The position numbers and the translations under genes are program-made. Shown one piece after another: positions 25,002 to 31,104 of a DNA stretch of 52,043 nucleotides. The stretch is from Apopatosoma sp963618495. Lineage in GTDB: Bacteria; Bacillota; Clostridia; Oscillospirales; CAG-272. Each line of letters begins with the position of its first letter. Positions within the stretch are counted from its first letter, which is position 1. Under the pieces are notes generated by a model that did no database searches, was not told where the DNA came from, and saw only the letters and a list, made by a program, of their open reading frames with translations. Location: positions 1-52,043 of the forward strand of contig CAVESF010000014.1 of the NCBI GenBank assembly GCA_963618495.1, written 5' to 3'.

Positions 25002-25671
25002 CTGTATTTTCTCCCTTTCTTCTGTTTTTGGAAACTGCTATCATATATATTGCCATTGCCATCACAGCTATATAAACGCCTGTGCCGGTCAGCCTGTTCA
25101 TAAGTATGCGAAAATCCTCGTCTCCTCCGGAAAATTCCGATATCAGCGCATTCTGAAGCCCGAGAAGAGATGTCAGCGCGGCGGCAAAATTCACCGCTTT
25201 CGATGCCGACAGTATAGGGCTACCTATTTTTCTGAATTTCGCAATATTCATGGCGGAAACTGTCACGGCATAAAATGTATATGCGGCGGAGGCGTATATC
25301 GTATACATAGGATAGGAGCCGGATGGATTCATATGTGTCATCATTGCTATCATGCCGCCTATGGGAATATTCAGAATAAAAAGAAGCCACGCCGTTCTTC
25401 TGTAGCATCTTTTCTCATATGCAAATCCGCCAGCGGCATCCTTTCGCCTGTAGGAGTGAGCGAGCATCGTGCGAATCGTCCCCATAGCAAAATAATATAC
25501 GGCAGAGGAGATAAACCAATATGAAAGATAGCGTATTCCCATAAAGGCGCGCAATGCCGCATAGGCAAAATTAAGTGCCATTCCCTGGTATATACCGATG
25601 CTTCCGCGATACGCAGTATCGCAGAAGTATCTCTCCGATTTCAGGCTTTTTGTCTTGTCAGCAAGCTTCAT
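24994..25671 (-). CDS. Polytopic membrane protein of unknown function
   Basis: The 225-residue protein has about five membrane helices (near 28-60, 95-115, 120-145, 155-175, 195-212), many Tyr and Ala residues, and a basic C-terminal tail. It begins in a cytoplasmic segment KLADKTKSLKSERYF. It lies between a two-helix membrane protein gene and the TetR gene, with five bases and an eight-base overlap, so the three act together. I do not recognise the family. Membership in a TetR-controlled envelope module, such as a small efflux or stress system, is inference from position. Confidence 0.8.
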   Translation of the reverse strand: MKLADKTKSLKSERYFCDTAYRGSIGIYQGMALNFAYAALRAFMGIRYLSYWFISSAVYYFAMGTIRTMLAHSYRRKDAAGGFAYEKRCYRRTAWLLFILNIPIGGMIAMMTHMNPSGSYPMYTIYASAAYTFYAVTVSAMNIAKFRKIGSPILSASKAVNFAAALTSLLGLQNALISEFSGGDEDFRILMNRLTGTGVYIAVMAMAIYMIAVSKNRRKGENTGE

Positions 25672-25676
25672 GAAAA

Positions 25677-26030
25677 TCAGTTCTCGCTGATTTCTTTTGC
25701 GAGCTGCATTATCTCAAAGGCATATTTCTTCTTGCCGCTCTCAAGTATCTTCTTGTATACGGGATAATTTATGCCGACGCCTATCATTCCTACTATGCCG
25801 ATAGCTATTCCGAGAGCCATTGAAGCGGAAGTTCCCGCGCCGATGACTTTCATGGCAAGGCACATTCCCGTGCCGAAAGCAAGCGCGAAAACCATGCCGA
25901 AAGTGTAGGCAAAAATATTTGCCGGAAGTTTTGCCTTTCTGTCCAGCTTGCGGAGAGCCACCACCTTGGATGTGCTCTTGGGTGCATATTCGTTTGCGAG
26001 TTGTTCTGCGTAAATCTTGTCCGTGTTCAT
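25677..26030 (-). CDS. Two-helix membrane protein of unknown function
   Basis: The 117-residue protein has a cytoplasmic N-terminal region (MNTDKIYAEQLANEYAPKST) with a conserved-looking RKLDRKAKLPA motif, two Gly- and Ala-rich helices (about 37-60 and 66-90) and a cytoplasmic tail YPVYKKILESGKKKYAFEI. Homologues of this layout occur widely in Clostridia next to TetR genes; I do not know a tested function, and enzyme names sometimes attached to such proteins would not be supported by this sequence. AGGAGG lies nine bases before the ATG. It is the first gene of the operon. Confidence 0.82.
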   Translation of the reverse strand: MNTDKIYAEQLANEYAPKSTSKVVALRKLDRKAKLPANIFAYTFGMVFALAFGTGMCLAMKVIGAGTSASMALGIAIGIVGMIGVGINYPVYKKILESGKKKYAFEIMQLAKEISEN

Positions 26031-26061
26031 GTTTCACAGCCTCCTTAATCTTGATGGCTTT

Positions 26062-26067
26062 ATTATA
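26062..26067 (-). promoter_or_regulatory. -10 box of the membrane protein/TetR operon
   Basis: On the minus strand TATAAT lies 32 bases before the first start codon. At a 17-base spacing the -35 position reads TTCAGT, so the promoter is weak or activator-dependent. Confidence 0.5.
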
Positions 26068-26139
26068 CACGAAGAAAAAGCGAAACTGAACAACACAATA
26101 AGGATTTTGTGTCGATTTGTAAAAAATCCGATAAAAAAC

Positions 26140-26199
26140 AAATTGCCCTGCAAGCTCACCTCATTTTACCATAAAAAAGCATGACTTGCAAGGCAATTT
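26140..26199 (-). terminator. Long-loop terminator after asnA
   Basis: AAATTGCC-c-TGCAAG and CTTGCA-a-GGCAATTT pair over a 30-base loop; on the minus strand the stem is followed by GTTTTTTAT. Confidence 0.65.
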
Positions 26200-26230
26200 A
26201 TATTATTTCAGTTATTTCGGACAAAAAGCA

Positions 26231-27238
26231 TCAAAGCAAAATAATTCCGTTTTCGGCGCAGATTCTTCTTGTTTCATCATCCCAGAGCGAAACCTGAACC
26301 TCGCCTATATGCGCCTTTCCGAGCAGGAGCATGGAGAGACGCGACTGACCTATACCGCCGCCCATGGTAAGCGGAAGCTTGCCTGCCAGCAGTGCGCTGT
26401 GGAAAGGAAGTTTTCTCCTGTCGTCCGCGCCTGCGGCACTGAGCTGTCTGTCCATTGCCTCGGGGTCTACGCGTATGCCCATCGATGAAATCTCAAAAGC
26501 ACATCCGAGAATATCATTCCAGAAAAGGATATCTCCGTTGAGTTTCCAGTCGTCATAGTCGGGCGCTCTGCCGTCGTGCGGCTTGCCGGATTTCAGCTTG
26601 TCTCCTATCTGCATGATAAACGCCGTCTTATGCTCGCGAAGATATGCGTTTTCTCTTTCCTTGGGAGTAAGCTCCGGATACATATCCTCCAGTTCCTGTG
26701 TTGTAATGAAGCTGACGATACGCTCGAGTTCAACCGTTATCTGCGGATATCTCACCTTAAGCATGTCGAGCGTGTCGCATATTGCGCCAACTATTCCCTT
26801 TACGGTATTTTTGAGATAAGTAACAGTTCTCGTTTCGGGTGTGATTATCTTCTCCCAGTCCCACTGGTCGGTATATATGGAATGAAGATTGTCCAGCTCC
26901 TCATCGCGTCGGATTGCGTTCATATCCGTATAGAGACCCTCACCCTCGTGGAAGCAGTAAACATCCAGCGCCATACGCTTCCATTTTGCGAGAGAATGAA
27001 CTACAACAGCGTCTTTTCCCGTATCCTTGATATCAAATTGCACAGGACGCTCGACGCCGTTCAGGTCATCGTTGAGCCCTGTCTCCGGGTCTACAAAAAG
27101 CGGCGCGGAAACACGCTTCAGATTCAGAACATTACAAAGCCTCTCCTCAAAAATTCGTTTTAACATACCTATTGCCGTCTGCGTGTCATAAAGCCCGAGA
27201 GTTGCTTTATATCCTTTCGGCACGATAACCTTGCTCAT
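26231..27238 (-). CDS. asnA: Aspartate--ammonia ligase
   Basis: AsnA makes asparagine from aspartate, ammonia and ATP in the cytosol. The 335-residue protein shows the class II tRNA-synthetase-like pattern of the family: VSAPLFVDPETGLNDDLNG, RPVQFDIKD, VVHSLAKWKRMAL, GLYTDMNAIRRDE, YTDQWDWEK and the C-terminal GGGIGQSRLSMLLL. Length and motif order are normal. It is a single-gene unit with its own consensus-like promoter (27271-27299), ribosome site AAAGGAGG and terminator. Nothing unusual is visible. Confidence 0.96.
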   Translation of the reverse strand: MSKVIVPKGYKATLGLYDTQTAIGMLKRIFEERLCNVLNLKRVSAPLFVDPETGLNDDLNGVERPVQFDIKDTGKDAVVVHSLAKWKRMALDVYCFHEGEGLYTDMNAIRRDEELDNLHSIYTDQWDWEKIITPETRTVTYLKNTVKGIVGAICDTLDMLKVRYPQITVELERIVSFITTQELEDMYPELTPKERENAYLREHKTAFIMQIGDKLKSGKPHDGRAPDYDDWKLNGDILFWNDILGCAFEISSMGIRVDPEAMDRQLSAAGADDRRKLPFHSALLAGKLPLTMGGGIGQSRLSMLLLGKAHIGEVQVSLWDDETRRICAENGIILL

Positions 27239-27270
27239 ATGAAAGCCTCCTTTAATTTTTTTGATATGTC

Positions 27271-27299
27271 AGTATAAAACAATTTCCGCTAAATGTCAA
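27271..27299 (-). promoter_or_regulatory. asnA promoter
   Basis: On the minus strand TTGACA (27294-27299), 17 bases, TATACT (27271-27276), 33 bases before the asnA start. Confidence 0.75.
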
Positions 27300-27342
27300 T
27301 AGAATTCCGTCATTTTTTCTTCAAAAATATTTTGGAAACCAC

Positions 27343-27371
27343 TTTACAAAAAGGTACTTCTGTGATAAAAT
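27343..27371 (+). promoter_or_regulatory. Promoter of the oadB leader
   Basis: TTTACA (27343-27348), 17 bases, TAAAAT (27366-27371); transcription should start near 27378, ten bases before the structured leader. Confidence 0.75.
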
Positions 27372-27387
27372 ATTAACATCATTTCCC

Positions 27388-27526
27388 AAAAGGGAGTAGC
27401 GTGCGGGCTTGTCCCGTTGCATCGCCGTCATCACGGTGTTTTTACCCGACGATGCATTAAATCGCAAGACTTTCGGGCTACTGTGCTTTTACAGCGGCTT
27501 GAGAGTCTGTTTTTTATATTTTTTTC
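27388..27526 (+). promoter_or_regulatory. Candidate riboswitch with competing terminator upstream of oadB
   Basis: The leader folds into a closing stem P1 (AAAAG-gg-AGTAGC at 27388-27400 with GCTACT-gtg-CTTTT at 27477-27490), a hairpin CGGG/CCCG (27404-27416), a stem TGCATCG/CGATGCA (27418-27456) enclosing CCGT/ACGG, and an unpaired ATCGCAAGACTTTC before the 3' side of P1. A 17-bp terminator (27468-27484 with 27491-27507, then a T-rich run) uses the 3' strand of P1 as its left arm, so the two folds exclude each other: ligand binding should stabilise P1 and allow transcription. GGGAGTAGC and GCAAGAC recall the yybP-ykoY (Mn2+) and possibly DUF1646/Na+ riboswitches. The gene below pumps Na+, which favours a sodium sensor, but the class is not proven. 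Confidence 0.7.
27468..27526 (+). terminator. Regulated intrinsic terminator (expression platform)
   Basis: GACTTTCGGGCTACTGT pairs with ACAGCGGCTTGAGAGTC (16 of 17 pairs, several G-U) over a six-base loop, followed by TGTTTTTTATATTTTTTT. It lies before the oadB ribosome site. Confidence 0.8.
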
Positions 27527-27544
27527 TGAAAGGAAGAATATTTT

Positions 27545-28672
27545 ATGGGAATTTTATCTCAAATTCTTGAGCAGTTGCAGGCGATATCCTATAAGCACAT
27601 CATAATGTGGGCTATAGGTGCTCTGCTCATCTACCTCGCCATCAAAAAAGATATGGAGCCGGCGCTCCTGCTTCCGATGGGCTTTGGCGCGATACTCGTT
27701 AACCTGCCTTTTTCCGGAGCAATCACGCAGGGTACCGAGATAGGTGCGCTCTCAAAGCTTTTTGATGTCGGCATCGGTGAGGAAAGCGGCGAGCTTTTCC
27801 CTCTGCTTCTCTTCATCGGTATCGGCGCGATGATTGACTTCGGTCCGCTCCTTTCAAATCCGAAGCTCCTGCTTTTCGGTGCGGCGGCGCAGTTCGGCAT
27901 CTTCTTCACACTCAGCATGGCTCGCCTCTTCGGATTTGAGCTCAATGATGCCGCTTCCATCGCTATAATCGGTGCGGCAGACGGTCCCACCTCCATAGTT
28001 GTGGCAAAGCTTCTCAATTCGCAGTTCATCGGCGCTATCATGGTAGCGGCATATTCGTATATGGCGCTCGTTCCGATAATTCAGCCGCCTGTAATAAAGC
28101 TGCTGACGACAAAGAAAGAGCGACTTATCCGTATGCCCTATGAGGCAAAGAGCGTTTCCAAGCTCACAAGAATCCTTTTCCCGATAATACTCACTGTAAT
28201 CGTCGGCATCATAGCGCCGAAGAGCGTTTCGCTTATAGGCTTCCTCATGTTCGGAAATCTGCTTCGCGAATGCGGCGTGCTTGATTCCCTTTCGGAAACA
28301 GCGCAGAAGGTTCTTGCAAATCTCATCACGCTCCTGCTCGGTATCACTATAGCGACGCAGATGCAGGCAGACAAGTTTATTCAGAAGGAAACGCTTCTTA
28401 TCATCGTACTCGGCCTTGTGGCATTCATCTTTGATACTGTCGGCGGCGTACTCTTTGCAAAGCTTATAAACCTCTTCTCCAAGAAGAAGATAAACCCGAT
28501 GATTGGAGCGGCGGGAATTTCCGCCTTTCCGATGTCGGCTCGTGTAATTCACAAAATGGGTCTTGCGGAGGATCCGCAGAACTTCCTGCTCATGCATACA
28601 GTAGGCGTAAATGTTTCGGGGCAGATTGCTTCCGTTATAGCGGGCGGTCTCATAGTCGCTCTCGTTTCGTAA
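27545..28672 (+). CDS. oadB: Na+-translocating decarboxylase beta subunit
   Basis: The 375-residue membrane protein is the beta subunit of the oxaloacetate/methylmalonyl-CoA/glutaconyl-CoA decarboxylase family, which couples decarboxylation of a carboxybiotin carrier to Na+ export. It has about nine membrane helices and the family landmarks GIGAMIDFGPLLSNP, the ion-site IIGAADGPTSI, FLMFGNLLRECGV and the C-terminal GVNVSGQIASVIAGG. AAAGGAAG precedes the ATG. A 47-residue membrane peptide follows after 12 bases; the alpha (carboxyltransferase) and biotin-carrier subunits are not in this window, so the complex is completed elsewhere. Which of the three decarboxylases it serves cannot be told. 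It is controlled by the leader RNA above. Confidence 0.93.
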   Translation: MGILSQILEQLQAISYKHIIMWAIGALLIYLAIKKDMEPALLLPMGFGAILVNLPFSGAITQGTEIGALSKLFDVGIGEESGELFPLLLFIGIGAMIDFGPLLSNPKLLLFGAAAQFGIFFTLSMARLFGFELNDAASIAIIGAADGPTSIVVAKLLNSQFIGAIMVAAYSYMALVPIIQPPVIKLLTTKKERLIRMPYEAKSVSKLTRILFPIILTVIVGIIAPKSVSLIGFLMFGNLLRECGVLDSLSETAQKVLANLITLLLGITIATQMQADKFIQKETLLIIVLGLVAFIFDTVGGVLFAKLINLFSKKKINPMIGAAGISAFPMSARVIHKMGLAEDPQNFLLMHTVGVNVSGQIASVIAGGLIVALVS

Positions 28673-28684
28673 GGAGGATTTCAT

Positions 28685-28828
28685 ATGTTTGATGTCAAAG
28701 CTTTTCTCGAAAGCCTTCCAATCATGGGAGAAGGAATGCTCGGTATATTCGGTATCTGCCTGATAATAATCGGATGCGTTTATCTTATATCCGCAATAAA
28801 ACCGAAAGATAAAGATAAAAAAGACTGA
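28685..28828 (+). CDS. Small gamma-subunit-like membrane peptide (OadG-like)
   Basis: A 47-codon frame starts with ATG nine bases after GGAGG, 12 bases downstream of oadB. The peptide reads MFDVKAFLESLPIMGEGMLG, then a single hydrophobic helix (about 18-38) and a very basic end KPKDKDKKD. Size, single span and position after oadB fit the gamma (OadG/GcdD) subunit that anchors and stabilises decarboxylase complexes, although it is shorter than the usual 80-100 residues and lacks the Pro-rich tail. It ends before the terminator at 28873-28927. Confidence 0.75.
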   Translation: MFDVKAFLESLPIMGEGMLGIFGICLIIIGCVYLISAIKPKDKDKKD

Positions 28829-28872
28829 ACGGCAGTTCTGAAAAAACGCAGATTCAAAAATCAAAACAAATA

Positions 28873-28927
28873 AAAAATGACAGTGCTCTTGCCATGAAAA
28901 TACAGGCGAGAACGCTGTCATTATTTT
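28873..28927. terminator. Bidirectional terminator after the oadB operon
   Basis: AAAAAATGACAG-t-GC...GCC pairs imperfectly with GGC...GCTGTCATTATTTT. It serves converging transcripts from oadB and the ATPase gene. Confidence 0.75.
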
Positions 28928-28948
28928 GTTTGAAGAAGTAATATTGTT

Positions 28949-30046
28949 TTAACCGAAATACATTCTTTCTTCTGTTTCTTTATCAAAAATAAACGTTTTG
29001 TTCGGCTTCAGATTGTAGTGAACCGTTTCGGCTGTAGCATCTATCTTATAATCCGAATTTATTATAGAGCGGATGACAGGATTGCATGAGAATGTGCTTG
29101 TGGAAACGATGCTGACATCGCGTCCCATTACCTCAATGCTCGACAACCTGCAGCAGAGCGCACCGTTATCATCGGGGATAAATCCCTCGGGACGGATTGC
29201 CGCATAAACTTCCCTGTCTTCAAGTCCGGGGACGGAAAGCACAGCATCCTCGCCTATGTAAAGCCTGCCTGCAGAGATTCTGCCCTCGAAAACATTTATC
29301 GGAGGAGTTCCGAGAAACTTCGCTACAAAGAGGTTCACAGGATTGTCATACACCTCCTGCGGAGCGCCTACCTGCTGAATAACGCCGAGCTTCATGACGA
29401 CTATCATATCGGAGATACTCATCGCCTCCTCCTGATCGTGCGTCACGAATACCGTCGTAATCTTCGTCTCACGCTGGATACGGCGGATTTCCTCTCTTGT
29501 CTGGAGGCGCAGTCGTGCGTCAAGATTTGAGAGCGGCTCATCAAGCAGAAGAACTTTCGGCATTTTTACAAGGGCGCGGGCAATGGCAACTCTCTGCTGC
29601 TGACCGCCGGAAAGCTCGCTCGGTTTTCTGTCCATGAGATTGTCTATCTGGACAAGCTTTGCCGCCTCGTATACACGCTCAAGCATCGTTACCTTGTCAA
29701 GCTTGTCGGCACCCTTGAGATTCTGAAGTGGGAAAAGAATATTCTGCTTTACCGTCATGTGCGGATAGAGCGCATAGTTCTGAAAAACGAGACCGACGCC
29801 TCTGTTTTCCGGAGAAAGGTCGGTTACATCGTCCTCTCCGAAGAATATTTTGCCGCTCGTCGGCTTCTGAAGTCCGCATATCATATAAAGGGTCGTGCTC
29901 TTTCCGCAGCCGGAGGGACCGAGAAGACCGACAAGTTTGCCGTCCGGTATGGTGAAGTTGAAGTCGCTCACGGCAACGACCTTGTCACCTGACTTTTTAT
30001 TTTGGCTTGGGAAAATTTTTGTCAGATTCTGAAGTTCTACTTTCAT
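28949..30046 (-). CDS. Orphan sugar ABC transporter ATPase, MsmK/UgpC family
   Basis: The 365-residue ATPase has Walker A GPSGCGKST, Q-loop VFQNYALYPHMTV, signature LSGGQQQR, Walker B VLLLDEPLSNLDA, switch VTHDQEEAMS and a C-terminal TOBE/MOP domain (about 245-365), the layout of carbohydrate importer ATPases. No permease or binding protein gene lies nearby, as is usual for MsmK proteins that energise several sugar importers at once. It has its own promoter (30092-30120). The TOBE domain is shortened and ends FDKETEERMYFG. It may support uptake of rhamnosides for the glycosidases to its right, but that is inference. Confidence 0.93.
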   Translation of the reverse strand: MKVELQNLTKIFPSQNKKSGDKVVAVSDFNFTIPDGKLVGLLGPSGCGKSTTLYMICGLQKPTSGKIFFGEDDVTDLSPENRGVGLVFQNYALYPHMTVKQNILFPLQNLKGADKLDKVTMLERVYEAAKLVQIDNLMDRKPSELSGGQQQRVAIARALVKMPKVLLLDEPLSNLDARLRLQTREEIRRIQRETKITTVFVTHDQEEAMSISDMIVVMKLGVIQQVGAPQEVYDNPVNLFVAKFLGTPPINVFEGRISAGRLYIGEDAVLSVPGLEDREVYAAIRPEGFIPDDNGALCCRLSSIEVMGRDVSIVSTSTFSCNPVIRSIINSDYKIDATAETVHYNLKPNKTFIFDKETEERMYFG

Positions 30047-30091
30047 AATGAAGTCCTCTGCTTCTCTTTTTTGGAATCACTGCTTGTATAA

Positions 30092-30120
30092 ATATTATCA
30101 CTTATTCCGATTTTAGTCAA
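30092..30120 (-). promoter_or_regulatory. Promoter of the MsmK-type gene
   Basis: On the minus strand TTGACT (30115-30120), 17 bases, TAATAT (30092-30097), 46 bases before the start codon. Confidence 0.7.
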
Positions 30121-30140
30121 CATTCTTAAGTCATCTTTGA

Positions 30141-30166
30141 CAAATTTGGCAAAATAGCCAAATTTG
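30141..30166. repeat. Perfect 10-bp inverted repeat upstream of the MsmK promoter
   Basis: CAAATTTGGC and GCCAAATTTG flank six bases (AAAATA). No T-run follows on either strand, so it is more likely an operator than a terminator. It lies 21 bases upstream of the -35 box. Confidence 0.6.
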
Positions 30167-30199
30167 CAGGCAGTATATACGGCTTTGATATAACAAAAA

Positions 30200-30895
30200 T
30201 TACAGAATATCAATTATCTCTCCGAGGTCTGAAACGTCAAAGTCGGCGCACAGCAAATCTGCCATCTCCGGATTTTTTCTGTAATAGCAGGTTTTCATGC
30301 CGTATTCCTTGCCGCCGGCTATGTCAGATGAGAGAGAGTCGCCTATCATGATTGATTCATGCGGTAATATCTGTTTTTTTCTCTCTTCGTTAACCATTGA
30401 AAAAGCATACTCGAAAAATCCGCGCGATGGCTTTGATACTCCTACCTTCTCTGAAATAAATATATAATCGAAATATTTTGTCATGTCTGCAAGCTCCAGC
30501 CGTTGCGTCTGCTGAAGAAAAGGACCGTTGCTCGCGGCACAGACGATATATTTTTCCGATAGATATTTCAAGAGCTCATATGCGCCGTTTTCCGGTATTG
30601 CGCTTTTGTTCAGTGCTTTGCGGAAGTAATCTTCAAATACCGTTCCGTCAAAATCTATTCCGAGAGCTTCGAAAATTTTGTTCCATCTGACATTTTCAAG
30701 CCCGGCAAAAGTAAGCTCTCCTCTTTCTATCTCTTTCCAAAGCGCGTTGTTTATTCTTGTGAAAACATCATACATATACGGCTCATAACGCTTCAATGAA
30801 AAAATCTCAAATCCGTCTTTCATAGTTTGCCTGACATATTCGTCAAAATCAAGAAGCGTGTTGTCAATATCGATAAATACAGCTTTTATTTCCAT
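30200..30895 (-). CDS. HAD family phosphatase, YjjG-like
   Basis: The 231-residue protein has all four HAD motifs: DIDNTLLDF (Asp9 and Asp11), the Ser/Asn motif AASNG, Lys in GVSKPSRGFFEYA and the acidic GDSLSSDIAGG. The C1-type helical cap between motifs I and II (FTRINNALWKEIERGELT) resembles the YjjG/YfnB subgroup, which dephosphorylates pyrimidine and non-canonical nucleoside monophosphates. Substrate cannot be proven by sequence. It is a single gene with a perfect sigma-A promoter at 30938-30966. Confidence 0.9.
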   Translation of the reverse strand: MEIKAVFIDIDNTLLDFDEYVRQTMKDGFEIFSLKRYEPYMYDVFTRINNALWKEIERGELTFAGLENVRWNKIFEALGIDFDGTVFEDYFRKALNKSAIPENGAYELLKYLSEKYIVCAASNGPFLQQTQRLELADMTKYFDYIFISEKVGVSKPSRGFFEYAFSMVNEERKKQILPHESIMIGDSLSSDIAGGKEYGMKTCYYRKNPEMADLLCADFDVSDLGEIIDIL

Positions 30896-30937
30896 ACTAT
30901 TTTCCTTTTAATCCGTAATTTTCAGTCTCCGCTTAAA

Positions 30938-30966
30938 TTATACACCGACTTTTCCGTTATGTCAAT
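30938..30966 (-). promoter_or_regulatory. Perfect sigma-A promoter of the HAD gene
   Basis: On the minus strand TTGACA (30961-30966), 17 bases, TATAAT (30938-30943), 42 bases before the start codon. Confidence 0.85.
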
Positions 30967-31026
30967 ACGGCGGATGCGGCGAACGCCGTAACAGAAAAAT
31001 TTCCTTGCGAAATTTCCGTTTTGATG

Positions 31027-31055
31027 TTGACAAATGCGCTCCGGCATGGTATTAT
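31027..31055 (+). promoter_or_regulatory. Promoter of the ABC exporter operon
   Basis: TTGACA (31027-31032), 17 bases, TATTAT (31050-31055), 49 bases before the exporter start. Confidence 0.8.
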
Positions 31056-31104
31056 ACAGAAAATTTATTAAAAACGGGAACGGAAAACGAGAGGAAAAAG
31101 GATT

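Noticed and set aside
27854..28921. 355-codon minus-strand open frame opposite oadB
   Set aside because: It is antisense to a clear membrane-protein gene and crosses its terminator; composition is unlike a real protein.
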